Shown piece after piece: positions 1-15,343 of a stretch of DNA of 64,000 bases. A program made the translations under genes and the position numbers. Below the pieces are notes generated by a model, which did no database searches, had not been told where the DNA came from, and saw only the letters and a program-made list of their open reading frames with translations. Source of the DNA: Desulfatiglans anilini DSM 4660 (lineage in GTDB: Bacteria > Desulfobacterota > DSM-4660 > Desulfatiglandales > Desulfatiglandaceae); NCBI RefSeq assembly GCF_000422285.1, contig NZ_AULM01000014.1:31174-95173 (forward strand). The letters are read 5' to 3'. Position 1 is the first letter of the stretch; the number at the start of each line of letters is the position of its first letter.

Positions 1-1781
<1,781 letters not shown>

Positions 1782-1893
1782 CCGGCTCTCCCCCATGACC
1801 GTGTCTCGCAACTGAAGCGGCGGGTGGTGGAGCTATCGCCTCCAGACCCGCCGCGCTTGAACATCCACCGTTTTCAATCCGTTGGGAGGCCTT

Positions 1894-2454
1894 ATGGGTG
1901 ACAGATTCCTTCTTGGAAAAGAACAGGTCCTGCTTGTCCTGATCGACCTCCAGGAGAGACTCGCCGCCGCCATGGAGGAGAAGGTGAAAGAGATGGTCAT
2001 CGGCAACTGCCTGCACCTGCTGGAGGCCGCCCGAGTGCTCCACCTCCCCGTCCTCGTGACCGAGCAGTATCCCAGAGGCCTGGGCCCCACCCTGAAGGAG
2101 ATCCGGAGCGCTCTGACCGTTTATGAACCGTTCGAAAAAACCGCCTTCGACTGCTGCCGGGAGATCGGGTTCATCGAAAAGGTGGCGGCGGCGGGCAGGC
2201 CTGCGCTTCTTCTGGCGGGCATGGAAACGCACATCTGCATCCTCCAGACCGCCCTCGGCCTGATGCGTGCCGGATACATCGTCCAGGTCGTGCAGGACGC
2301 CGTCTGCTCCCGCACCAAGGGAAATTTCAGGATGGGGATTGCGGAGATGCGCGATGCCGGGGCCGTCATCACCGCCACCGAAACCGTTCTCTTCAAACTC
2401 CTCGTCAAGGCGGGCACCGAACCTTTCAAGGTCATCTCGAAGCGGCTGAAATAG
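1894..2454 (+). CDS. Isochorismatase-family cysteine hydrolase
   Basis: Cytosolic hydrolase of the isochorismatase-like fold, 186 residues from the ATG at 1894. That start is chosen because GGGAGG sits at 1884-1889; an in-frame TTG at 1882 would precede the ribosome site. The family's catalytic triad can be read: Asp in LVLIDLQE, Lys in FEKTAFDC, and the nucleophilic Cys in AGMETHICILQT. It resembles the compact ISOC1/YcaC-like branch rather than true isochorismate lyase-hydrolases, so the substrate is unknown. It lies between two acyl-CoA synthetase genes on the same strand, 112 bp after acs, which suggests but does not prove co-transcription. Confidence 0.88.
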   Translation: MGDRFLLGKEQVLLVLIDLQERLAAAMEEKVKEMVIGNCLHLLEAARVLHLPVLVTEQYPRGLGPTLKEIRSALTVYEPFEKTAFDCCREIGFIEKVAAAGRPALLLAGMETHICILQTALGLMRAGYIVQVVQDAVCSRTKGNFRMGIAEMRDAGAVITATETVLFKLLVKAGTEPFKVISKRLK

Positions 2455-2770
2455 CGTCCATTGAAACACCCTTCGGACCCGGCAACGATGGTCCGGCACA
2501 CGCAAACCCTCCATCGGGAAATGCGGTTTTTTTGGCGCATACCCAGAAAATCAGACGGCCGGGTGGAGACGATCTGCAGGCCCGGACACAAGCCAGTGTG
2601 CCAATGGACGATGCAACGGGCCGGACCGGGACCCGCCCCGAAGGAACGGCGCTGAGCCGTTGAAGGACAGAAAGGAAAGGAAAGGAAAGGATTAACTGCA
2701 GATGGAGAACGCGTTTCTTGCCCCCCGGATAGAACGCATGCGCAACCAAACGATTTCAAACGGAGGGATT
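2455..2770. other. Intergenic region between hydrolase and prpE-like gene
   Basis: 316 bp with no supported gene. It holds an AACGGC/GCCGTT hairpin near 2645-2661 and an AAAGG short tandem repeat (2671-2690). No convincing promoter or terminator was recognised. Confidence 0.5.
2671..2690 (+). repeat. AAAGG pentanucleotide repeat, four units
   Basis: Four perfect AAAGG copies lie 81 bp upstream of the prpE-like start codon. The tract is purine-only and each unit resembles a weak Shine-Dalgarno core. Four units is short for a slippage-prone locus. Confidence 0.8.
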
Positions 2771-4681
2771 ATGAATTATCGGGAAGCGTACACGGAATCG
2801 ATCGAAAGGCCTGCGTCCTTCTGGGGAAAGGCCGCCGAAGCGATCATCTGGGACCGGAGATGGGACACGGTCCTGGACGACTCGCGGCTGCCGTTCTGTC
2901 AATGGTTCAAGGGAGGGCGCCTCAACACCTGCTTCAACGCCGTCGACCGGCACGTCCAGGAAGGAAGGGGGAGCCAGCCGGCGATCATTTATGACAGCCC
3001 GGTGACCGGCACCACTTCGGTGGCGACCTACCAGGAACTCCTCGACAGGGTCGCCCGCATCGCCGGGTTCCTGAAGGGCCTCGGGGTGGAAAAGGGGGAT
3101 ACGGTCATCGTCTACATGCCCATGATCCCCGAAGCGGTCCTCTCCATGCTGGCCTGCGCGCGGCTGGGCGCCATCCATTCGGTCGTCTTCGGCGGGTTCG
3201 CCGCACGGGAACTGGCTGTCCGCATCGACGACGCCCGGCCCAAGGCGATCCTTTCCGCCTCCTGTGGCATCGAGGTGAAGCGGGTGATCCCGTACAAGCC
3301 CCTCCTCGACGAGGCGATCCGGATCGCGGTCCACAAGCCCGAACACTGCGTCATCCTCCAGCGCCCGATGGTCGAGGCCCCCCTCGTCCCCGGCCGCGAC
3401 CACGACTGGGAGGACCTGGAGGCGCACGCCGCCCCCGCCGGGTGCGTCTCCGTCGAAGCGACGGACCCCCTGTATATCCTTTACACCTCCGGGACCACCG
3501 GACGTCCGAAGGGGGTCGTCCGTGACAACGGCGGGCATGCCGTCGCGCTCGCCTGGAGCATGAAGCACATCTACAACATCGGCCCCGGCGATGTCTACTG
3601 GGCCGCCTCCGACGTCGGGTGGGTCGTCGGCCACTCCTACATCGTCTATGCGCCTCTTTTCATGGGGGCCACCACCATCGTCTACGAAGGGAAACCGGTC
3701 GGGACGCCGGACCCCGGCGCCTTCTGGCGCGTGATCTCCGAACATGGGGTCAAGGCGCTTTTTACGGCCCCCACCGCCATCCGCGCCATCAAGCGCGAAG
3801 ACGCCCAGGGGGCCTTCCTCAAACCCTACAACCTCAGCCGGTTCGAGGCCCTTTTCCTGGCCGGGGAGCGGACCGACCCCGACACCTACCATTGGGCGAG
3901 CCGGCTGCTGCAGCGGCCCGTCATCGACCACTGGTGGCAGACCGAGACCGGCTGGGCGATCGCAGGCAACTTCCTGGGGCTCGAGACCTTTCCCATCAAG
4001 CCCGGGTCGGCGACCATGCCGATGCCCGGCTACAACCTGAAGATCCTGGACCCCGCGACGGCCAAGGAACTCGGACCCAACGAAAACGGGATGATCGTCG
4101 TGAAACTGCCTCTTCCCCCGAGCAACCTGCCGACCCTCTGGAAGGATGACGAACGCTTCCTGAACTCCTACATGAAGCCCTACCCGGGCTACTATCTGAC
4201 CGGCGACGGAGGCTACATGGACGAGGACGGGTATGTCTTCGTCATGGGGCGGGTGGACGATGTGCTGAACGTGGCGGGGCACCGGCTTTCCACCGGCGGC
4301 ATGGAGGAGGTCCTCTCGAGGCACCCGGATGTGGCGGAGTGCGCCGTGGTGGGCGCCGCCGACGACCTGAAGGGGCAGGTTCCGGTCGGCATGATCGTCC
4401 TGAAGAGCGGGGTCGACCGCCCGCACGAGGAGATCATCGCCGAGGTCGTCCGGATGGTCCGCGAAGAGATCGGCGCAGTAGCCTCGTTCAAGAAGGCGGT
4501 GGTGGTCAAACGCCTTCCGAAGACCCGGTCCGGAAAGATCCTGCGGGGCACGATGCGCAAGCTCGCCGACGGGGGGGCGGTCGCGGTGCCCTCGACCATC
4601 GACGACCCCGTCATCCTGGACGAGATCCGGGACTCCCTCGTGGCCATCGGGTACGGGCCTCACCCCAAAAATCCCGGCTGA
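2771..4681 (+). CDS. prpE: Propionyl-CoA synthetase-type acyl-CoA synthetase (PrpE/ACSS3-like)
   Basis: AMP-forming short-chain acyl-CoA synthetase, 636 residues. Start chosen at ATG 2771, preceded by GGAGGG; an upstream in-frame ATG at 2702 has no ribosome site. The N-terminus (YREAYTESIERPASFWG, then FKGGRLNTCFNAVDRH) is typical of PrpE/ACSS3 rather than Acs. Other motifs are YTSGTTGRPKGVV, DHWWQTETGW, YLTGDGGYMDEDG and [11 protein letters not shown], whose lysine (codon 4535-4537, residue about 589) is the conserved acetylation-control position. Propionate is the likely substrate, but acetate or another short acid is possible. It sits between acs and the deacetylase gene acuC. Confidence 0.9.
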   Translation: MNYREAYTESIERPASFWGKAAEAIIWDRRWDTVLDDSRLPFCQWFKGGRLNTCFNAVDRHVQEGRGSQPAIIYDSPVTGTTSVATYQELLDRVARIAGFLKGLGVEKGDTVIVYMPMIPEAVLSMLACARLGAIHSVVFGGFAARELAVRIDDARPKAILSASCGIEVKRVIPYKPLLDEAIRIAVHKPEHCVILQRPMVEAPLVPGRDHDWEDLEAHAAPAGCVSVEATDPLYILYTSGTTGRPKGVVRDNGGHAVALAWSMKHIYNIGPGDVYWAASDVGWVVGHSYIVYAPLFMGATTIVYEGKPVGTPDPGAFWRVISEHGVKALFTAPTAIRAIKREDAQGAFLKPYNLSRFEALFLAGERTDPDTYHWASRLLQRPVIDHWWQTETGWAIAGNFLGLETFPIKPGSATMPMPGYNLKILDPATAKELGPNENGMIVVKLPLPPSNLPTLWKDDERFLNSYMKPYPGYYLTGDGGYMDEDGYVFVMGRVDDVLNVAGHRLSTGGMEEVLSRHPDVAECAVVGAADDLKGQVPVGMIVLKSGVDRPHEEIIAEVVRMVREEIGAVASFKKAVVVKRLPKTRSGKILRGTMRKLADGGAVAVPSTIDDPVILDEIRDSLVAIGYGPHPKNPG

Positions 4682-4742
4682 GGGCGGGGAGGCCCGGCTG
4701 AAACAAACCATCGGAAACCGGGGAGCCACCCCCCGACAGGCT

Positions 4743-5708
4743 ATGAAAAAAACGGGTTTCCTCTATGACGAGCGCTTTCTGCTCCACCGCACGGGCCCTT
4801 TCCACCCGGAGGCACCGGAGCGTCTGGAGGTGATCCACAGGGCGGCGAGGCAAAACGGACTGCTCGGGCGGCTCGTGCCGATCGCCGCCGTCGCCGCCGA
4901 TCCGCAGCGGGTGGAGGCCGTCCACAGCATCGCCCACATCCGCCGCTTCGAGGAAATCTGCCTGATGGGGCGCTCAGAGATGGACCACCCCGACAACCAG
5001 ATCTGCGAGGAGACCTTCGCCACCGCCATGCTTGCCGTCGGCGGGGTGCTCGAGGCCGTGCGGATGGTCATGGAAAGGGAGGTCGACAACGCCTTCTGCG
5101 CGATCCGGCCACCGGGCCATCACGCCGAGGAAGACCGGGCGATGGGCTTCTGCTTCCTGAACAATATCGCCATCGCCGCCCGATATCTCCAGACGGCGTG
5201 GGGCCTCCAGCGGATCGGCATCGTCGATTTCGACGTCCACCACGGCAACGGGACGCAGCACATCTTCGAGAAGGACCCCGGCGTCTTCTTCTACTCCATC
5301 CACGAACACCCGACCTTCGCTTATCCCGGCACGGGCCGCGAGTTCGAGAGGGGGACCGGACCGGGCCTGGGCTTCACCCTGAACTCGCCGATCCTCCCCG
5401 GAGAAGGGGATGCCGCCTACCGGCACGCCTTCGAAAAGGATCTCATCCCGGCCTTCGACCAGTTCGAGCCGGAGTTCATCCTGGTGTCCACCGGCTTCGA
5501 CGCCCATGCGGAGGACGACATGTCCAACATCCAGCTGTCGACCGCAGGATTTTCATGGGTGATGGAAAAAATCACGGACCTGGCCGAACGGCACGCCGGC
5601 GGGAGGCTGGTCTCGGTCCTCGAGGGCGGGTATTGCCTGGAGCGTCTGCCGGAGCTGACCCGCAATCACCTCGGGATCCTCCTCGGGCTTGACCGGCCAG
5701 GCGGCTGA
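4743..5708 (+). CDS. acuC: AcuC-type class I histone deacetylase family protein
   Basis: Zinc-dependent lysine deacetylase fold, 321 residues. Catalytic and metal motifs are intact: HPEAPERLE, RPPGHHAEEDRAMGFC with the paired catalytic His, VDFDVHHGNGTQ supplying the zinc Asp and His, and STGFDAHAEDD. In Bacillus subtilis AcuC deacetylates acetyl-CoA synthetase and is encoded beside acsA. Here it lies 61 bp after a PrpE-type synthetase, with acs further upstream and an AcuB-like gene next, so deacetylation of the two synthetases is a sound inference. Acetylpolyamine deacetylase activity is the alternative. No AcuA/Pat acetyltransferase is visible in the window. Confidence 0.9.
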   Translation: MKKTGFLYDERFLLHRTGPFHPEAPERLEVIHRAARQNGLLGRLVPIAAVAADPQRVEAVHSIAHIRRFEEICLMGRSEMDHPDNQICEETFATAMLAVGGVLEAVRMVMEREVDNAFCAIRPPGHHAEEDRAMGFCFLNNIAIAARYLQTAWGLQRIGIVDFDVHHGNGTQHIFEKDPGVFFYSIHEHPTFAYPGTGREFERGTGPGLGFTLNSPILPGEGDAAYRHAFEKDLIPAFDQFEPEFILVSTGFDAHAEDDMSNIQLSTAGFSWVMEKITDLAERHAGGRLVSVLEGGYCLERLPELTRNHLGILLGLDRPGG

Positions 5709-6011
5709 GGCGCCTCCGGAAACGTGCAGGCGCCAAAGGCAGGAATGCATCGAATTTGAATCAGCCGTTTCTTCACGGGACCAGAAGTGTTTCCAGTGTT
5801 TTCAGGGATTCCAAACGCAGAGGCGAGCCCCAGGTCAGATTCGGCGGTCCCCTGAATGATTGAATGTTCGGGACGGCATCCCCGAAGCGGAACGACGGAC
5901 TTGGGCTTGACGGACGCCCCGTCGCGGCAGCGGCGTCCCTTTCGGGGGGCCGGGAGGGATCCACGGGGATATGGCCGGGGCGTCCAACCCCGCGAGGAGA
6001 AGGGAGAACGC
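5709..6011. other. Intergenic region with a GGCGCCT/AGGCGCC hairpin
   Basis: 303 bp between acuC and acuB. A hairpin with 7-bp arms (5709-5715 and 5728-5734, 12-nt loop) starts at the acuC stop codon. It lacks a T tract, so it may stabilise the mRNA end rather than terminate. Nothing else was recognised. Confidence 0.4.
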
Positions 6012-6689
6012 ATGTTCATCGAACGGTCCATGACCCGCAAGGTCGTTACCATCGGCCCGGAGGCCGGCCTGCTCGAGGCCCGGGAAGCCATGAAGACGCA
6101 CGGGATCCCCTCGCTTCCCGTGGTGGGGGAGGACGGGGTCCTGCTCGGCATCGTGACCGACCGCGACCTTCGGAGCGCCCTCCCGTCGGGGCTCCTGACG
6201 CCGGAGGAGGCCCGGAGGGAACACGAGCGGATGGCAGCGGTCCAGGTGAAGGATCTGATGACCAGGGACCCTGTGACCGTCGCCCCCGTGCACACTCTCC
6301 AGGACGCGCTGATCCTGATCCTGAGGGCCCATGTGGGCACCCTGCCGGTCGTCGACGAACACCGCAGGGTCATCGGGATCATCTCCCTCAGAGACATGCT
6401 GCGGGCCTTCGAGGAGGTCCTGGGGCTCAACGAGCCCGGGACGCTCCTGTGCGTTCTGGCCGACGAACACCCCGGTCAGATGAAGCGGATCGTGGACGCC
6501 GTCACCGAAGAGGGCATCCGCCTCGGCAGCGTCCTGGTGGCGCGGGATTGGGAGCGCGACAAACGAGCCTTTTTCCCCTATCTCTTCACCAACAACACCA
6601 TCCGCATCAAGCGGCGGCTAGAGGCCCTGGGCTTCACGCTCCTCAACCCGCTCGACTGGTATCTGAAGCCGTTCCGCGCCGGACCATGA
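6012..6689 (+). CDS. acuB: AcuB-like protein: tandem CBS domains plus ACT-like C-terminus
   Basis: 225 residues starting at ATG 6012, preceded by GAGGAGAAGGGAGAA. Two CBS motifs fill residues 1-140 (MFIERSMTRKVVTIGPEAGL, and VKDLMTRDPVTVAPVHTLQD), a fold that binds adenine nucleotides. Residues about 148-200 (LCVLADEHPGQMKRIVDAVT) look like an ACT/small-molecule domain, giving the CBS-CBS-ACT order of AcuB. AcuB is encoded with AcuA and AcuC beside acsA in Bacillus; its biochemical role is poorly defined, and an energy or nucleotide sensor for acyl-CoA synthetase control is inference. It ends 9 bp from the end of convergent gltD. Confidence 0.82.
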   Translation: MFIERSMTRKVVTIGPEAGLLEAREAMKTHGIPSLPVVGEDGVLLGIVTDRDLRSALPSGLLTPEEARREHERMAAVQVKDLMTRDPVTVAPVHTLQDALILILRAHVGTLPVVDEHRRVIGIISLRDMLRAFEEVLGLNEPGTLLCVLADEHPGQMKRIVDAVTEEGIRLGSVLVARDWERDKRAFFPYLFTNNTIRIKRRLEALGFTLLNPLDWYLKPFRAGP

Positions 6690-6698
6690 AGATGGGGC

Positions 6699-8127
6699 TC
6701 AACACCCGCACCGCTTCAAGTAGGCCATGATCCCCTCTGCGGCCCTCCGGCCGTCGGCGATCGCCCGCACCACCAGGGACTGCCCCTGGCGCATGTCCCC
6801 CGCCACGAACAGGCCGTCGACCGAGGTCATGTGGTGCGCATCCGCGCAGACATTTCCCCGGGCATCGCGCGCAACGCCCAGTTCCTCCAGCATGCGGTTC
6901 TCCCTGGGGCCGAGAAACCCCATGGCCAGAAAGACGAGGTCCGCCTCGACCTCGAAGGCCGTACCGGGAACCTCCCGGGGAACGGGCGGGCGGCCCTCCT
7001 CCACGCTCTCCCAGACGACCTCCGCGCACTGCAGGCCGGTCAGCACCCCGTCCCGCCCCGTGAAGGCCCGGGTCGTCACCGACCAGCGCCGCTCGCAGCC
7101 CTCCTTGTGGGCATGGCTCTCGCGCAGAATATTGGGCCACAGGGGCCAGGGGGTGGATGCCGGGCGCTCCCGCGGGGGTTTGGGCAGGATCTCGAACTGC
7201 AGCACGCTCCGGGCCCCCTGGCGGAGGGCGGTGCCGACGCAATCCGAGCCCGTGTCCCCCCCACCGATCACCACCACGCGCTTCCCCTCGGCGCGGATGC
7301 CGGCCGAGGACGGCGAAAGCTCGCCCGAGACGCGCCGGTTCTGCTCCGTCAGATAGTCCATCGCGAAATGGATCCCCTTCAAATCGCGCCCGGGCACCTT
7401 CAGATCCCTGGGGGCGCGGGCCCCGCAGGCGAGGCAGACGGCGTCGTACCGGTCCCGCAGGTAGTGGTAGGACAGATCCTCGCCGACCCGGACGCCGGGC
7501 TCGAAGACGACCCCTTCCTTTTCCATCAGCGCGATGCGCCGGTCGACGACCCACTTCTCGAGCTTGAAATCCGGGATGCCATAGCGCAGAAGACCGCCCG
7601 GCCGCCGGGCGCTGTCGAACACCGTAACCGGGTAGCCGCTCTGGTTGAGGGTGTCGGCGACCGCCAGACCCGCCGGCCCGGCGCCGATGACCGCCACGCG
7701 CTCCCGGCGGCGGACGGGGGGATGCAGCGGATGGATCCAGTCGGCCTCGAAGCCCTTTTCGATCACCGTGAGTTCGATGTGACGGATGGCGACCGGATCC
7801 CCGCCGATCCCGGCCACGCAGGCGGCCTCGCAGGGCGCCGGACACACGCGGCCCGTGAACTCCGGGAAATTGTTCGTCGCGAGAAGGATCTCGAGCGCCT
7901 CGTGGTACAGCCCCCGGTAGACCCAATCGTTCCACTCGGGGACGATGTTGCCGAGCGGGCACCCGAAGGCATGGCAGAAGGGGGTGCCGCAGTCCATGCA
8001 GCGCGCGGCCTGGCGCTGCACCTCTACGTGAGAGAGCTGCTGCTCGACCGCCCGGTAGTCCCTCAACCGCTCCGCCACCGGCCGATAGCCCGGCTCCCGG
8101 CGCGGATATTCCAGAAAACCCGTTGTC

Positions 8128-8135
<8 letters not shown>
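6699..8135 (-). CDS. gltD: Glutamate synthase (NADPH) small subunit
   Basis: Flavoprotein subunit of GOGAT that passes electrons from NAD(P)H to the large subunit, 478 residues. The N-terminal cysteine motif [18 protein letters not shown] binds the Fe-S clusters. Dinucleotide-binding glycine motifs follow at [15 protein letters not shown] (FAD) and [13 protein letters not shown] (NADPH), with the FAD-closing VFVAGD near the C-terminus. Start ATG 8135 has GGAGG 7 bp upstream and overlaps the end of gltB by 8 bp, so the two are translationally coupled. It should follow the nitrogen-dependent promoter found upstream of gltB. Confidence 0.97.
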
Positions 8136-12678
<4,543 letters not shown>

Positions 12679-12839
12679 CTTTTATGATCCTCTCGTCTTC
12701 GCTGGAAGGCCCCTCCGGTCTTCTTCGAGACCGGCACGGGCCACGATGATGCCCTATCCTGCCCGGTGCCGCACCACGCAGGGGGCTCCCCGCCCTCGAG
12801 GCCGGCGGTGAAGCCTTTCACCGGGATTCCAATTCAATC

Positions 12840-12881
12840 CCATCCGGAAATGATTTCCCGGCAAAACCCGGTTTCCAATCC
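12840..12881 (-). repeat. Dispersed repeat family B, copy 1
   Basis: On the minus strand this reads GGATTGGAAACCGGG, then TTTTGCCGGG, then AAATCATTTCCGGATGG. The same order of blocks occurs at 35729-35769, 44822-44863 and 56523-56565. The element is an imperfect palindrome and lies between the gltB start and its sigma-54 promoter, so it is transcribed in the gltB leader. Confidence 0.65.
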
Positions 12882-12905
12882 AGGTTGATTCCGGAACTAA
12901 GGGTT

Positions 12906-12921
12906 AGCAACAATGGTGCCA
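12906..12921 (-). promoter_or_regulatory. Sigma-54 promoter of gltBD
   Basis: The minus strand reads TGGCAC, CATTG, TTGCT, an exact match to the -24/-12 consensus TGGCAC-N5-TTGCW. The predicted start, about 12 bp downstream, leaves a leader of roughly 215 nt before the gltB GTG. RpoN/NtrC-type activation fits nitrogen assimilation genes. No enhancer site was identified. Confidence 0.88.
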
Positions 12922-13085
12922 GTCCGTCGCAGGAAATGATTCCCGTATTATCATAACCGCTTAAAACAAGCTCACTCAAAACGCTTGCCAAAAAGAAAAC
13001 ATTTTTGTATTACGTTTCCGCCGGCCTCTACAAAAATGTCCCATGACACCGGCGCTTCGAAAGCAGGGCTTCCCGAATGAAAAGC

Positions 13086-13114
13086 TTGATCGGCAGAGTC
13101 TGTGATAATATACT
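13086..13114 (+). promoter_or_regulatory. Sigma-70-type promoter of aspS-gatC operon
   Basis: TTGATC (13086-13091), a 17-bp spacer and TATACT (13109-13114). Transcription would begin near 13121, just downstream of an in-frame ATG at 13115. That ATG is therefore an unlikely start and the ATG at 13187 is favoured. Confidence 0.7.
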
Positions 13115-13186
13115 ATGAAATTTCGATCCGTCCAGAACGGATTGGGCAGGAATCCGGGAAAACGGAAAAAACGATGGGTGCGTTCG

Positions 13187-15340
13187 ATGCAATGGAAAAA
13201 CAGAACCTACTGCGGTGACGTCAGCGGAAAGCAGGCCGGCGCCGCCGTCGTCCTCATGGGCTGGGTGGACGCCATTCGCGACCACGGGAACCTTCTCTTC
13301 ATCCATCTGAGAGACATCCGCGGGATCGTACAGGTCGTCTTCAACCCGCAGACCGGGGCGGACCTCTACCTCGAGGCCACACGCCTCAAAGAGGAGTACG
13401 TCGTCGAGATCGAAGGCGTGGTGCACCTACGTGAGCCCGGCACCGAGAATCCGAACCTCGCGACCGGCCGGGTCGAGGTGTTCGCTTCCCGGCTCAGGCT
13501 CTTTGCGCGGTCCAGAACGCTGCCCTTTCAGATCTCCGAAAAGGCCATGGTCTTCGGGGAGGAGCTCAAGTCATCCCCTGAAAGCGTCGACGAGGAACTG
13601 CGGCTGCAGTACCGCTACCTCGACCTGCGCCGCCCGACGGTCCAGGCCCGCTTCGTCAAGCGTTATCAGATCATCCGGTCCATCCGGGATTTCCTGGACG
13701 AGCGCGGCTTCGTCGAGATCGAAACGCCCTTCCTCACCCGCAGCACACCGGAAGGCGCCCGGGATTTTCTGGTCCCGAGCCGCACCCACCAGGGGAAGTT
13801 CTACGCCCTGCCCCAGTCTCCGCAGCTCTTCAAGCAGCTCTTGATGGTCGGCGGGATGGACCGCTACTTTCAGATCGCGCGCTGCTTCCGGGACGAGGAC
13901 CTCCGCCCGAACCGTCAGCCTGAATTCACCCAGCTCGACCTCGAGGCCTCCTTCATCGATGAGGAGTTCATCTACGAGATGCTCGAGGAGCTGACCTGCC
14001 GGATCTTCGCCGTCGGCGGGATCGACCTCCCGAGGCCCTTTCCCCGCATGACCTACGCGGAGGCCATGTCGCGCTACGGGAGCGACCGTCCGGACCTCCG
14101 CTTCGACATGGCCTTCGAAGACCTGACCGATCTCTTCGAAGGGACGGGCTACGCCATATTCCGGCGCATCCGGGATGAAGGGGGGCTGATCAAGGGCTTC
14201 TGCGTAAAAGGCGCCGCCGATCTCCTGAGCAAGAACATCCTGCAGAACGAATACGCCCTGAAGCTCGTCCCCGCCTTCGGGGGCAAGGGGATGACCTGGA
14301 TGAAGGTCGCCGGCGGCCGTCTCGAATCGAACATCGTCCAGTTCTTCAGCCCGGAGGAGCAGGCCGGGCTGGTCGCCCGCTTCCAGGCAGGCGAGGGCGA
14401 CGTCCTGATGCTCATCGCCGACACGGATCGGGACCTGGCCCACAAGGTCCTCGCCTCGCTGAGGCTCCACGTCGCCCAGCGGCTCGACCGGATCCCCCAG
14501 GACCGCTTCCGACCCCTGTGGGTGACTGACTTCCCACTCTTCGAATGGAAGGAGGGGCGGCTCAGTTCGCAGCACCACCCGTTCACCATGCCTGACCGGA
14601 CCGAGTTCGACCCCCGCGACGTCGAGGGCTGCCTGCAGCTCAACTCGCGGGCCTATGACCTTGTCATGAACGGCGAGGAACTGGGGGGCGGCAGCATCCG
14701 CATCCACGACATGGCGGTGCAGCGGAAGATCTTCGAGGCCCTCGAGCTGAGCCCCGAAGAGGCGGAAGGGAAGTTCGGCTTCTTCCTGAACGCGCTCGAG
14801 TTCGGCGCGCCGCCCCACGCGGGGCTCGCGCTCGGCCTCGACCGGGTGATCGCCATGATCCTCAAGGAGCCCAACATCCGGGAGATCATCGCCTTCCCCA
14901 AGAACCGCAGCGCCTTCTGCCCGTTGACGCGCGCACCGGCCGGCGTCGATCCCCTGCAGCTGGAGGAGCTCGGCATCGGCCTCACAGGCGCCGGCGGCGA
15001 CACCAAGGATTCCACCGCCGCCCGGCCGTCGAAGGCGGCCGTCCGCAGCGAGCGGATCAGCGCGGCGGAGGTCCGGCACGTGGCCCGTCTGGCGCGCCTC
15101 AGGATCGACGACACGGAGGTCCGGGCCTTCCAGAAAGACCTGAACGCGGTCCTCGAGCACTTCGAGGCCCTTCAGGAGCTCGATACCCGGGACGTCGAGC
15201 CGATGAGCCACGTCCTCGATCTCAAAAACGTCTGGAGGGAAGACGTCCCGCGGGAAGGCAAAGAGATCGAACCGCTCCTCCAAAACGCGCCCATGCGCGA
15301 GGCGGACTACTTCAAGGTCCCGAAGATCCTGGAAGGCTGA
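13187..15340 (+). CDS. aspS: Aspartyl-tRNA synthetase fused to GatC
   Basis: One uninterrupted frame encodes two proteins normally made separately. Residues about 1-595 are a bacterial AspRS: OB-fold anticodon domain, class II motif FRDEDLRPNRQPEFTQLD, a GAD-type insertion, and GLALGLDRVIAMI. After a short Ala/Lys/Ser-rich linker, residues about 620-717 are a complete GatC (RISAAEVRHVARLARLRIDD, VEPMSHVLDLKNVWREDV, MREADYFKVPKILEG). The ATG at 13187 gives the normal AspRS start (MQWKNRTYCGDVSG). gatA begins 3 bp after the stop. The fusion would tether AspRS to the GatCAB amidotransferase, fitting Asp-tRNA(Asn) transamidation with a non-discriminating AspRS. Confidence 0.95.
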   Translation: MQWKNRTYCGDVSGKQAGAAVVLMGWVDAIRDHGNLLFIHLRDIRGIVQVVFNPQTGADLYLEATRLKEEYVVEIEGVVHLREPGTENPNLATGRVEVFASRLRLFARSRTLPFQISEKAMVFGEELKSSPESVDEELRLQYRYLDLRRPTVQARFVKRYQIIRSIRDFLDERGFVEIETPFLTRSTPEGARDFLVPSRTHQGKFYALPQSPQLFKQLLMVGGMDRYFQIARCFRDEDLRPNRQPEFTQLDLEASFIDEEFIYEMLEELTCRIFAVGGIDLPRPFPRMTYAEAMSRYGSDRPDLRFDMAFEDLTDLFEGTGYAIFRRIRDEGGLIKGFCVKGAADLLSKNILQNEYALKLVPAFGGKGMTWMKVAGGRLESNIVQFFSPEEQAGLVARFQAGEGDVLMLIADTDRDLAHKVLASLRLHVAQRLDRIPQDRFRPLWVTDFPLFEWKEGRLSSQHHPFTMPDRTEFDPRDVEGCLQLNSRAYDLVMNGEELGGGSIRIHDMAVQRKIFEALELSPEEAEGKFGFFLNALEFGAPPHAGLALGLDRVIAMILKEPNIREIIAFPKNRSAFCPLTRAPAGVDPLQLEELGIGLTGAGGDTKDSTAARPSKAAVRSERISAAEVRHVARLARLRIDDTEVRAFQKDLNAVLEHFEALQELDTRDVEPMSHVLDLKNVWREDVPREGKEIEPLLQNAPMREADYFKVPKILEG

Positions 15341-15343
15341 CCG

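Noticed and set aside
2756..4729. A 657-codon open frame on the minus strand
   Set aside because: It is antisense to the prpE-type gene; the composition (Asp/Gly/Val/His-rich) reflects high-GC third positions and no domain is visible.
13115..13186. N-terminal extension of AspRS from ATG 13115
   Set aside because: The ATG sits immediately after the -10 hexamer, upstream of the predicted transcript start, and the added residues are not AspRS-like.
13571..15283. A 570-codon minus-strand frame
   Set aside because: Antisense of the aspS-gatC gene; no signal, domain or ribosome site.
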